A stretch of DNA of 39,556 nt from positions 1 through 39,556 of the IMG/VR virus record IMGVR_UViG_3300003177_000003; one strand, written 5' to 3'. Below, piece by piece: positions 23,375 to 31,164 of the stretch. The position numbers were made by a program, and so were the translations under genes. Below the pieces are notes generated by a model. That model made no database searches. It was not told where the DNA came from and worked only from the letters and a program-made list of their open reading frames with translations. The stretch comes from a virus. Every line of letters begins with the position of its first letter. Position 1 is the stretch's first letter.

Positions 23375-23384
23375 GTTCTGCCCC
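23357..23384 (+). repeat. 28-bp direct repeat, copy B (partner at 21102-21129)
   Basis: This is the second copy of the repeat that brackets the serine recombinase; it lies 48 bases upstream of the tyrosine recombinase start. If both copies are read in the frame giving RVRGLFCP, the two mismatches are synonymous (Gly and Phe codons). That hints at, but does not prove, a coding origin for the repeat. Confidence 0.85.
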
Positions 23385-23431
23385 CACCTACCTTTTGAGA
23401 TGTTAAAAATATTTAAAACTGGAGGGAAAAT

Positions 23432-24436
23432 ATGAGCGATCAACATAGTGCATTTATCGATAAATTCTTATTGCATAAGGAGATTAATGAAGGGCGTTCG
23501 CCGCGAACGTCTGACAAATATAGGCGATATTTAATCAAGCTTGAGCGCTTTCTTGGCGATACTCCGCTCTGTGATGTGACGAGAGACCGGTTGATTGATT
23601 TCACAGGCATGCATGCCCACAAAGAGTTAAATCTGTCGCCATCGGCAAGGAAGCCATTGATTTCATCGGTTAGAATGTTTTATGCCTGGTTAACTTCGAC
23701 AGGTGAGATTGTTGAGGATCCAGCAGCTGATATACCGTATCCAAAGAGTGGTCGCCCGTTGCCTGTGGCCATGCAGTTATCTAACGCTGAAAAAATACTA
23801 ATGGGGCCTGATCTTGGTACTTTCATTGGCGTGCGTGATTTGGCTATTCTCAGTGTGTTGCTTGGATGTGGACCTCGTGTGAGTGGGGTTTGTCGGCTAA
23901 ATGAAAGTGATCTTATCTTTTATAAAGATGATGAAGTTGAGCACTTGGCCATTCGATTTGTTGAGAAGGGAAAGCGAGAGCGGATATTGCCAGCACCGCT
24001 AGATACGCTGCTGATGTTGCGTGCGTACATGGGGCATCATGAGCTGGACGATATAGATCGCTCTATTGATGGCGATAAAGTGCTGTTTGTTTCAACGAGG
24101 AATAGGTCTATTCCCGATCATGAATATAATGGGGAGAATAGGCGGATTCATGCGAAAACGATTGATAGGCTTATTAAGCGGTATGGATCTGCAGCTGGGA
24201 TACCATGTGACCAACTGTCAGCGCATTCTTTTAGGCATTTGTTTGGCACAGAGTTGGCAGAAGATGATGTGACCACGATCATCATGCAGAGCCTTATGGG
24301 ACATGCGGATCCTAAGACTTCGGAAATATATGCTCACCTTGCCATGCGTAAGCTGCGAGCTGTTGTGAGTAAGTCGAATCCCCTAGCTAAGATAAAATCA
24401 CCAGTGAGCGGGCTGCGCAACATTATTGGCAAGTAG
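23432..24436 (+). CDS. Tyrosine recombinase / integrase (XerC/D-like)
   Basis: This 334-residue protein has both domains of a tyrosine recombinase. A SAM-like core-binding region (about 5-100, KYRRYLIKLERFLGD) precedes a catalytic domain with Arg149 (GCGPRVSGV), a possible beta-hairpin Lys in FVEKGKRERILP, His265 and Arg268 (AHSFRHLFG), His291 (LMGHADPKT) and nucleophile Tyr300 (SEIYAHL). TGGAGGG precedes the ATG by seven bases. The AHSFRHLFGT form is typical of XerC/D and Xer-like phage integrases, which may use host dif-type sites. It follows the origin-like region and copy B of the 28-bp repeat. Confidence 0.9.
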   Translation: MSDQHSAFIDKFLLHKEINEGRSPRTSDKYRRYLIKLERFLGDTPLCDVTRDRLIDFTGMHAHKELNLSPSARKPLISSVRMFYAWLTSTGEIVEDPAADIPYPKSGRPLPVAMQLSNAEKILMGPDLGTFIGVRDLAILSVLLGCGPRVSGVCRLNESDLIFYKDDEVEHLAIRFVEKGKRERILPAPLDTLLMLRAYMGHHELDDIDRSIDGDKVLFVSTRNRSIPDHEYNGENRRIHAKTIDRLIKRYGSAAGIPCDQLSAHSFRHLFGTELAEDDVTTIIMQSLMGHADPKTSEIYAHLAMRKLRAVVSKSNPLAKIKSPVSGLRNIIGK

Positions 24437-24442
24437 GAAATA

Positions 24443-24604
24443 TTGAGCGATCTAAAGCATACCCTTTCAAGGGCTCGCAACGGTTTAGAACTTACATTGG
24501 TGGACGCTGGTACCAAGCACAAGCCTATGTTTTCCAATCTATGTGAGAGTATTCAGAAATCGCCCTCCAAACGACCTAAAGCAGACAGCGTCCTAGAACT
24601 CTAA
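24443..24604 (+). CDS. Small hypothetical ORF after the integrase
   Basis: A TTG start at 24443, with AGGAA a few bases upstream, opens 53 codons to TAA 24604. The product (start LSDLKHTLSRARNGLELTLV as read) is polar and shows no motif. It is not overlapped by another plausible gene and fills part of the gap before the packaging genes. Codon use is ordinary, but the start is weak. Confidence 0.3.
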   Translation: MSDLKHTLSRARNGLELTLVDAGTKHKPMFSNLCESIQKSPSKRPKADSVLEL

Positions 24605-24677
24605 CTGCGCCATGTGACACAAGACGCAACTCAACAAGAAGAAGAACAAGCAATAGCAACATTCTAAAGGAGGTAAA

Positions 24678-25151
24678 ATGAAGACAAAGCGCAACTCAAA
24701 CAAAGGAATGAAGCATTATTCAGACAATACACAAGGGGTGGGGGCTCGGCATAGGCAACAGCCCACCAGCAGTGGGGGGGTAGGTTACCTGAACATATGC
24801 ACTGATCTTGAATCTTCGATTCAAAAAAAACGTGCGCAAGATCCGCGCATTTTGCAGTTAAAAAAAATGGGATTGGATTGGCGTTGGATGAAAATCGCCG
24901 AAAATATGGGTTTTGATTCATTTATCCAGATGTGGACTCTAATGAGCGAATTGTTTGATGATGAGAGATCATGCGTCAGATCATCAATTCCCCATGTAAA
25001 AAAGCTCATCCGATTTCAACGCAACATGCTGATTCACAATCTTCACGCTAAAGGCCATGATCTTCAGCAGATTCACGACACGGTTGAAGTCGTTTATAAA
25101 ATATCAATGCGCATTGATACAATTAGGGCTGTATTAAACACCCCAGATTAG
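24678..25151 (+). CDS. Putative helix-turn-helix phage protein upstream of the terminases
   Basis: AAAGGAGG precedes ATG 24678. The 157-residue product has a polar, probably disordered N-terminus (~40 residues). A helical core (GLDWRWMKIAENMGFDSFIQ) and a C-terminal segment RNMLIHNLHAKGHDLQQIHD look like a helix-turn-helix with a following helix. Position at the head of the packaging operon suggests a late-gene regulator or a DNA-recognition packaging component. Neither is proven and no family is recognised. Confidence 0.55.
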   Translation: MKTKRNSNKGMKHYSDNTQGVGARHRQQPTSSGGVGYLNICTDLESSIQKKRAQDPRILQLKKMGLDWRWMKIAENMGFDSFIQMWTLMSELFDDERSCVRSSIPHVKKLIRFQRNMLIHNLHAKGHDLQQIHDTVEVVYKISMRIDTIRAVLNTPD

Positions 25152-25201
25152 CATTTTTACGGCGTTTATTTTAGCTGTCAATTATGTGATTTTTTGCAAC
25201 C

Positions 25202-26119
25202 ATGGGTAAATTATCGCTAGATCCTAAAGACAGTATAAATTTTCGTTGCACGTGCGGGCACGCTTTTGAGTCCAGCCCCAACCGCACGGAAGATGCGGTA
25301 GACCGTCCTTGGCATCCGTTTCGTTACTTCACTGGATGTCCCAATTGTGGACATGAGGCTGAACAGGCATTTTGGGAAGTGAACCTTCTAAAGGCTTATT
25401 CAAAAGCCACGGGACCCAAGACGAAAGATGGCATTGCTGCGGTCACGAAGAATATCGAAGGGCACCCGACACCATCAGAGACCCAATTCACCCGATTTAA
25501 CGCATTGAAACACGGATTACGATCAGAAGTTGCAACATTTTTCCCAGCTCGCCCTGGTAAATATCCACAATGCGCCACTTGCGACCTGATTTACACATGC
25601 ACATCCAATCCAGCCTGCATGAAAAAAACCGAACTCTACATGAAGCATCACATCGCCTATGAAACTGGTGATCCTTCCATACTTTCAGGCTTGCGAGCCA
25701 CATTGCAGGCAAATATCCAAGCCGTGATTGATGATATGTTTCTGGCGATCATTCAAGATGGTGTGCGGCTTAAAACGCCACAGTGGTACTACGACAAGGA
25801 TGGTGATTTTCATTGGGCTAAAGGTATTGATCCCGCAGATCCAAACGGTGAAGAAGAGGTTGTTCTATACGAGATTCAAGCCCATCCATTAATCAAACTT
25901 GTTGGTGAACTTGTGTCGAAAAATGGCATGACTTTGAATGATTCAGCAATGACTATTCGACAAGCTGGCGATGGCGGTTCATCACCTGAAGATAACAATC
26001 AAGTGTCGGGTGAAGAGCTTCGCGAATGGAAACAGCGGTCAGACAGTCAATCCGAGCAGCTTATGCATATGATCAAGCGCAGCCAGAACGTCATCGACAT
26101 CACCCCATCCAATGGCTAG
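25202..26119 (+). CDS. Zinc-ribbon protein in terminase small subunit position
   Basis: This 305-residue protein starts with a zinc-ribbon-like module (FRCTCGHAFE ... GCPNCGHEAE). The segment SETQFTRFNALKHGLRSEVA is of the 'NALKHGL' type seen in proteins next to terminases. A second Cys cluster follows (CATCDLIYTCTSNPAC, about residues 124-139), and the C-terminus is helical. It overlaps the large terminase by eight bases. A role in DNA recognition for packaging fits the place; I rate it as a candidate small terminase subunit. No strong ribosome site is seen before ATG 25202. Confidence 0.6.
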   Translation: MGKLSLDPKDSINFRCTCGHAFESSPNRTEDAVDRPWHPFRYFTGCPNCGHEAEQAFWEVNLLKAYSKATGPKTKDGIAAVTKNIEGHPTPSETQFTRFNALKHGLRSEVATFFPARPGKYPQCATCDLIYTCTSNPACMKKTELYMKHHIAYETGDPSILSGLRATLQANIQAVIDDMFLAIIQDGVRLKTPQWYYDKDGDFHWAKGIDPADPNGEEEVVLYEIQAHPLIKLVGELVSKNGMTLNDSAMTIRQAGDGGSSPEDNNQVSGEELREWKQRSDSQSEQLMHMIKRSQNVIDITPSNG

Positions 26120-27785
26120 TCGCACTTCTGCTGCTGTTCGTGTATCGCTTCGTAATGTCGCTGAAGAGAGCATTATGCGCTATGCAGGCAATCACGCTAT
26201 GTGGCACAAATTCGTTCATAATGTTGAACTGGATGCCGTGCAACTGCTAAAAATGCAAGAAATGGACGATCACCCCAACAGTATCGATTTTGCATCTCGC
26301 CGTGGCGGAAAAACTGCGGTCAAAGAAATGTATAATCTTGAGATGAACGCCACCAATCAAGATCAGGAATTGGGTATTGTTGCACCTCGTGAAGCGCAAG
26401 CTCTGGTGAATTTGGGCTACCATCTCGATTCGATTCGCCAAAGTCCCATGCTTGAGAATTTTATAGCCTATAAGTCGGGTCGCAAACAGCTGGCGGATAC
26501 CTATTACCAGTTTGCCAACCATTCATTGGCCAGGGCTTACGGTATCATGGCGCAGGTCGATGGTGGTGATATGACCATGGCAAGTCTGGAAGAAGTCGAT
26601 GATATGCCCAAGGATCGTCTTTATTCCCGTTTTTTATTGATGATGGGGTCTGCCCGCCGTCTGCATGCCGCTAAAGAAAGCAAGAATAAACCTCAAATCC
26701 GCATTACAGGCGTATTTAAAGGTGCTGATACACTCACTGAAATGCTCGACTCAGGGCAATACCACGCAATTGGCTGCATGCATGGCGATGTTGCTAGGGG
26801 TGAAATACAACGGTTGATCCATGAAGGCTATTTACGAAAAGAAATGATTGATGTGGATGGTTATGAGTACCCAGTTCCCATCATGCATGTGTTAAATGGC
26901 ATTGAAATGGGCGTGATTGACGGCGGTTTTATCGGACTTATGCAAGATCAGCTTTCTGAAGATGAGTTTGTGCGTCAACTGCTCTGCATCAACGTAGCCA
27001 GCCGCAATCTCATTTGGGAGTTATGGATTCAGCGTGCCCGTCAGATTGGTTTGATGGCTCGCATTGAATTGGTACAGCCTTTGCCAGGCATGAAATACAA
27101 AAAACGCGGTTTTATATCGATGGGCTATGACCACACAGGTCACGGTGAGCAACCCGAATCCTCACGTTCTGCTGTTGTTATCGATGAGCAAATTGGCGCA
27201 CATACTTGCACTATATTTGCCCGCACATGGCCGCCCGGTACTGATGAAACCATCATCAAAAATGATTTGAAATCTATATGGGCGTATTTCATGCCTGACA
27301 TTGCTATGGGTGATGCCTATGGCATTGGCATGCTGACCACGCTTAACGATGAATTGTTTGCAGAAAAGCTCACCCATATTGATCGCCGGACCATTGGTGA
27401 TGGTGAGAGTACTGCCAGCACATGGGGCGAGTGGGCTTTTAAGCCAATCCGATTTGAGGGCATGATTAAGCATCAAATGGCACAAGCTGTTCGCAGTACC
27501 TTTAACAACAACCAAGCCGCCATCGCCTATGTGGATGATGCTGATGACAGCCCAGAACTGAATGACATAAAAATGCTCATCCGCCAACTCTCCAATATCA
27601 AGGTAGTGCCGACCAAAGGCAGTTATTCGAGCTACAAAATGGTCAAGCCGAAAATAGGCGATGATTTATTCGATGCGAAAATGGCAAGCACATGGGGTTT
27701 GCTCACACGTGGCGCTGTATCTCTCATCCCAACAGAAATCCATTTAGGCAAAAAGACTCGCGAGCAGCTGCTTGCACCACAGTAA
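26112..27785 (+). CDS. terL: Terminase large subunit
   Basis: This 557-residue protein has the ATPase motor motifs. Walker A is FASRRGGKTAV (about residues 60-70), Walker B is MTMASLEEVDD (about 154-164), and coupling-motif-like sequence (RITGVFKG) follows. The RNase H-like nuclease half starts at MGYDHTGHG with Asp340, has MGDAYGIG with Asp401, and a last acidic site in IGDDLFDAKMAS. The length is normal for TerL. It drives DNA into proheads and cuts concatemers. The portal gene follows 11 bases downstream, the standard order. Confidence 0.9.
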   Translation: MASRTSAAVRVSLRNVAEESIMRYAGNHAMWHKFVHNVELDAVQLLKMQEMDDHPNSIDFASRRGGKTAVKEMYNLEMNATNQDQELGIVAPREAQALVNLGYHLDSIRQSPMLENFIAYKSGRKQLADTYYQFANHSLARAYGIMAQVDGGDMTMASLEEVDDMPKDRLYSRFLLMMGSARRLHAAKESKNKPQIRITGVFKGADTLTEMLDSGQYHAIGCMHGDVARGEIQRLIHEGYLRKEMIDVDGYEYPVPIMHVLNGIEMGVIDGGFIGLMQDQLSEDEFVRQLLCINVASRNLIWELWIQRARQIGLMARIELVQPLPGMKYKKRGFISMGYDHTGHGEQPESSRSAVVIDEQIGAHTCTIFARTWPPGTDETIIKNDLKSIWAYFMPDIAMGDAYGIGMLTTLNDELFAEKLTHIDRRTIGDGESTASTWGEWAFKPIRFEGMIKHQMAQAVRSTFNNNQAAIAYVDDADDSPELNDIKMLIRQLSNIKVVPTKGSYSSYKMVKPKIGDDLFDAKMASTWGLLTRGAVSLIPTEIHLGKKTREQLLAPQ

Positions 27786-27796
27786 CGAGGTAAACC

Positions 27797-29146
27797 ATGT
27801 TTAACGCAATTAAAAAACGATTCGGAAAGAAGCCAGAAATCATTCAAAATATCGATATTGAGCACCCGCGCACAACAGAGACAGGCATTCGCGCCACGCC
27901 AGAATCTGCAATCAAATATATTTATCGTCAGTTCTGGGCGGATTTCGAACTTCGTGCCACGATTCTCGATATTCGCAACATGGATTGGCGTGATGGCAGG
28001 GTGAAGAAAATACACAACCGCACAGCACGCGATGCCATCAAGGGTGGCCTGATTCTCACCAGCACATCCAAAGAGATCACCCGCATTTGGAAGAGATTCG
28101 AGCGCAATGCCAAGCTCAACAAGCCTGCCAAACTTAAATCCGATGCGCGAGGCATGTTTATGGAGGGCAATCTACCGTTTCAATGGGTGCTTTCACCCGA
28201 TAGCCATGTGGTTGGCGGCATCCGCATGCCTGCCGATACCATCGTGCCCAAAGTATCATCTAGTGGCCGTTACGAGGATCCTGCCAAAGCATTCCACCAA
28301 GTCGATTTGAACACAGGCAGGGTGGTAGCTGAGTTTGCCCTTTTTCAAATGACGCTAGGTCGTATGGATCCAGACAATTTTGATGATATGGGGGCAATGG
28401 GTCGCCCATACCTCGATGCCAGCCGTGAAGTATGGAATAAGTTGATTATGACTGAAGAGGATCTGGTCATCCGTCGCCGTACCCGCGCACCACAGCGTAC
28501 CGCCCATCTTCTCAAAGGCATGGTGAAGGAGGATGTGGACAAATACATCGCTCGAAATGAAGAGGATATGAGCAGCATCACCACTGATTTCTACGTCTCT
28601 GGTGATGGCGATGTGAAGGCTGTTTCTGGCGATGCTAATCTTGATCAGATTGCTGATGTATCCTATTTGCTCGACACCTTCTTTGCTGGAGCTCCCGCCC
28701 CGCGCGGTTTATTTGGTTACACCGATGGTTTAGCTCGTGATATTTTGGAAGATTTGAAAAAGGATTATTTTGAGGAGGTTGATGCGCTGCAAGATAATGT
28801 TGCCGATGTGTACCAATCTGGCTTTGAACTGGAATTGCTGCTCTCGGGTATCAACCCAGCCGATGCGGAATATTCTTTAGCATTCGCTGAACGACGCACT
28901 GAAACCCCGAATCAAACCACCGACCGCGCCCTCAAATGGCAAGCAATGGGCGCACCAGATGATGAGGTTTGGCGCATGTTGGGCAAAGATCCCGAACGCA
29001 TTCGCGAGCAGCTCGAAGAGCAATCAAGACGGCACAATCCATATCCCGAACCAGAGAACATGAATCCCAAGCCAGGGCAACGTGTATCAATCACCCCTAG
29101 CAACGCGCCTAAAAACGAATCTGCCACATCAATCAGCAATAAATGA
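27797..29146 (+). CDS. Portal protein
   Basis: This 449-residue protein lies between the terminase and a Mu F-like head protein, the usual portal place. It has an N-terminal segment with many charged helices, a central VVAEFALFQMTL strand and PYLDASREVWNKLIMTEEDL. The long helix RRTRAPQRTAHLLKGMVKED is followed by FFAGAPAPRGLFGYTD, which resembles portal stem/wing segments. The C-terminus is disordered (Pro/Asn/Ser-rich). CGAGG precedes ATG 27797. The call rests on context, length and general pattern. Confidence 0.78.
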   Translation: MFNAIKKRFGKKPEIIQNIDIEHPRTTETGIRATPESAIKYIYRQFWADFELRATILDIRNMDWRDGRVKKIHNRTARDAIKGGLILTSTSKEITRIWKRFERNAKLNKPAKLKSDARGMFMEGNLPFQWVLSPDSHVVGGIRMPADTIVPKVSSSGRYEDPAKAFHQVDLNTGRVVAEFALFQMTLGRMDPDNFDDMGAMGRPYLDASREVWNKLIMTEEDLVIRRRTRAPQRTAHLLKGMVKEDVDKYIARNEEDMSSITTDFYVSGDGDVKAVSGDANLDQIADVSYLLDTFFAGAPAPRGLFGYTDGLARDILEDLKKDYFEEVDALQDNVADVYQSGFELELLLSGINPADAEYSLAFAERRTETPNQTTDRALKWQAMGAPDDEVWRMLGKDPERIREQLEEQSRRHNPYPEPENMNPKPGQRVSITPSNAPKNESATSISNK

Positions 29147-29159
29147 AGGCTTCCGACTG

Positions 29160-30284
29160 ATGGCTGACATCGCGACAAACCCAGCTGACAAACGTGCCTC
29201 GATTAAGCGTGCCAGCAAAAAGGCGCGCTCGGATTTGCGCAAGCTTGATGCACAGGTACGGGCTAATCTGGATCAGATTTATAGGCAAGCGGTTGCAAAT
29301 ATCTCTGCCGATATTGCTGCTGCCGCCGCAGGTGATGGTCATGTCCGTCTGGAAGTCATGCGCCAACTGCTTAATCAAGTCGAAACCCGCATATCTCAAC
29401 TCAGCGTGGAGATGGATAGACAGTTATCTCTCGGATTCGATCAAGCGGCTACTGCTGCCACAGCTCCGTTTATTGGTGTGGTTGAAGCGGCGGTATTGAT
29501 GCAAGTCAGTCACGATGCTGTTCAGTTTGTGCGTAATTTTATTGCTGAAGATGGCTTGCAACTCTCTGATCGCATTTGGCGCATTGATCGCCATGCCCGT
29601 GAAGTGGTTGGTCAAGCCGTGCAACAAGCTGTGGTGCAGGGCTATTCCGCATCGCAAGCCGCCGATGAATTCTTGCAGCGTGGTGATCGTATTCCAGCCG
29701 AACTATTGGCTAAAATGGGCAAAGCCAATGCCGCGCGCATGGGTCGAGAAGCGGGCAAGGCGTTATTGTTTGCCGATGGCTCGCCGCGCTATAATGCCAT
29801 GCGATTATTCCGCACCGAAATCAACCGCGCCCACGGTGAAGCTTATCAAGCCGCAGCCTTTGAACATCCCGATACTATTGGCACACGCTTCTTGCTTTCA
29901 CCGAACCATCGCCAGCAAGACATCTGCGATATGCATGCACGGGTGAATCGCCATGGCTTAGGCTCTGGTGTTTATCCCAAAGGAAAAAACCCGTGGCCAG
30001 CCCACCCTAATACCATCAGCTTTACCGAAGTTGTTTTCTCCGATGAAGTCAGCGCAGCTGATAAGTCAGGTAAACAGTCCCGCCCTGACTTTATCAAAGA
30101 TCAACCATCGGCGATGCGTACCTCAATTCTCGGCGGTCAGAAAAAGCGTGCCGCCTTCGATGCAGGCCATATCCCAGAATCCGCCATAGATACCCCATGG
30201 AAGACCATCAAAAAACGATTGGAGCGCAAAGGAATCAACACGGATAAATTTAGTATTAAAAAGCCGCAAACCACAACAACCTAG
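29160..30284 (+). CDS. Minor head / head morphogenesis protein (Mu gpF, SPP1 gp7-like)
   Basis: With ATG 29160 the protein has 374 residues; the frame extends upstream to GTG 29082 inside the portal gene. The first ~130 residues are Lys/Ala-rich helices. The C-terminal Phage_Mu_F domain shows LFRTEINRAHGEAYQAAAFE, DICDMHARVNRHGLGSGVYP and PAHPNTISFTEVVF. In Mu and SPP1 these proteins associate with the portal and are carried in the head. The candidate anti-CRISPR gene follows 45 bases downstream. Confidence 0.85.
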   Translation: MADIATNPADKRASIKRASKKARSDLRKLDAQVRANLDQIYRQAVANISADIAAAAAGDGHVRLEVMRQLLNQVETRISQLSVEMDRQLSLGFDQAATAATAPFIGVVEAAVLMQVSHDAVQFVRNFIAEDGLQLSDRIWRIDRHAREVVGQAVQQAVVQGYSASQAADEFLQRGDRIPAELLAKMGKANAARMGREAGKALLFADGSPRYNAMRLFRTEINRAHGEAYQAAAFEHPDTIGTRFLLSPNHRQQDICDMHARVNRHGLGSGVYPKGKNPWPAHPNTISFTEVVFSDEVSAADKSGKQSRPDFIKDQPSAMRTSILGGQKKRAAFDAGHIPESAIDTPWKTIKKRLERKGINTDKFSIKKPQTTTT

Positions 30285-30294
30285 AATAAAAAGC

Positions 30295-30323
30295 TTGCAT
30301 TGCTTCCGAAAAGGGAAGAGAAT
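30295..30323 (+). promoter_or_regulatory. Possible promoter and operator of the acr-aca candidate operon
   Basis: TTGCAT (30295-30300) and GAGAAT (30318-30323) are spaced by 17 bases. Between them lies the inverted repeat CTTCC-GAAAAG-GGAAG (30303-30318). Aca regulators bind inverted repeats in the acr promoter, so an IR in the spacer is the expected place. The promoter match itself is weak (three and four of six), so this is tentative. Confidence 0.4.
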
Positions 30324-30329
30324 ACACAC

Positions 30330-30650
30330 ATGGCGAGACGAGACACAAGGTCAGCCAAAACACAAATAGAGGTGATTGAAATGCCATTTGATAATTTACC
30401 AATAGAATTACAGGAAGAATTAAAAATAGAATCGGCTTGGTTTATCAGCTCATTAAAAAGTGATGATGTGCAATATATGCGAGATTCAGGATATACAGAT
30501 ATAGAAGTATTTGTTAAGTTTGTCCAAGAAGACACGTCACCAAACATTGACTGTGGTGAATTTCATTATGAAATATCATCGTTTGAAACAGCAAGCGGTA
30601 ATCCTCAAGTTTCGTCAATTTCAGAATCATTATATAATGCTATCGTATGA
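30330..30650 (+). CDS. Candidate anti-CRISPR protein (small acidic, upstream of Aca2-like gene)
   Basis: ATG 30330 gives 106 residues; an in-frame TTG at 30300 is less likely. The product has a short basic start (MARRDTRSAKTQ) and is then strongly acidic: I count 20 Asp/Glu against 8 Lys/Arg, with PIELQEELKIESAWFISSLK and a Ser-rich C-terminus. No family is recognised. It is more AT-rich than its neighbours, pointing to transfer. Its stop overlaps the ATG of an Aca2-like gene. The locus lies between the Mu F-like and Mu I-like genes, as acr genes do in Pseudomonas Mu-like phages. Acr function is inference from this guilt-by-association; a different moron is possible. Confidence 0.6.
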   Translation: MARRDTRSAKTQIEVIEMPFDNLPIELQEELKIESAWFISSLKSDDVQYMRDSGYTDIEVFVKFVQEDTSPNIDCGEFHYEISSFETASGNPQVSSISESLYNAIV

Positions 30651-31111
30651 ACAGCACCGAACTCCAAGCTATTCGCCGCCACCTGTTTTTTTCGGTGGCG
30701 GAAGCTGCACGCCTGATCTCGCACACGTCTGAGCGTGCCTGGCGCAATTGGGAGCATGGCATCGCGCCTGTGCCTGCTGACGTAGCTGAAAAAATGTCCA
30801 GCCTGTGTGATTGGCGCAGTGAGATGATCGACAGCATGGATCGTTTTTTGGTCAATGCTATCGAGCGCAACAAATTCAATGGCATGGGCATCTTGTGGTA
30901 TGCCTCAGCCGATGATTATGTTTCCTTACCAGATCGTGACTTGATTCAATGGCGACCGCACTGCTCTGTTATTGCTGAATTGGTGGCGAATTATGATCTT
31001 ACACTGGTTCCTTTCGACGAGGAAAATTATCAAGGTTGGCTAACAGATCACGGCTGGAAAGATTCCGAGAAGTTCCGCAGCCAGTGGGCAGGGCACAAGT
31101 TGGATGGGTAA
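30647..31111 (+). CDS. Aca2-like autorepressor (YdiL/DUF1870-type HTH)
   Basis: This 154-residue protein begins MNSTELQAIRRHLFFSVAEA and continues ISHTSERAWRNWEHGIAPVP, then an 'EKMSSLCDWRSEMIDSMDRF' helix and later a C-terminal domain with LIQWRPHCSVIAELVANYDL. This matches the pattern I remember for Aca2 and the related YdiL/DUF1870 proteins (ELQAIR...VSEAA...S.RSW..WE.G...VP), including the domain after the HTH. Aca2 represses transcription of acr operons through an inverted repeat at the promoter. The overlap with the upstream gene (ATGA) and a terminator at 31193-31218 define a two-gene unit. Confidence 0.82.
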   Translation: MNSTELQAIRRHLFFSVAEAARLISHTSERAWRNWEHGIAPVPADVAEKMSSLCDWRSEMIDSMDRFLVNAIERNKFNGMGILWYASADDYVSLPDRDLIQWRPHCSVIAELVANYDLTLVPFDEENYQGWLTDHGWKDSEKFRSQWAGHKLDG

Positions 31112-31164
31112 TGTGTGTAGCTTCCCTTGCTATAATTTTGAACTGCGCTTATGATACACACATA

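Larger units (their letters stand above)
22834..23431. other. Non-coding, repeat-rich control region (candidate replication origin)
   Basis: I see no convincing gene in these ~600 bases. TGCGCGG-type repeats recur at 23096, 23117, 23230, 23242, 23262, 23280 (inverted partner to 23299), 23357 and 23365. A pyrimidine tract then a purine tract occupies about 23150-23229. An AT-rich stretch (AAAAAATGTATATATACC, about 23312-23329) directly follows the main cluster. Iterons beside an AT-rich unwinding element are the usual plan of an initiator-bound origin. It lies between two recombinase genes, so recombinase binding sites or regulatory elements are alternatives. A frame from GTG 22830 crosses it but translates the repeats as low-complexity sequence. 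Confidence 0.6.

Noticed and set aside
23088-23384. CRISPR array
   Set aside because: Repeats are short, unevenly spaced (8-92 bases) and partly inverted, with no spacer-sized unique segments; they fit iterons.
30300-30329. Upstream TTG start for the candidate anti-CRISPR gene
   Set aside because: It would add ten residues translated through the inverted repeat and has no ribosome site; ATG 30330 is preferred.
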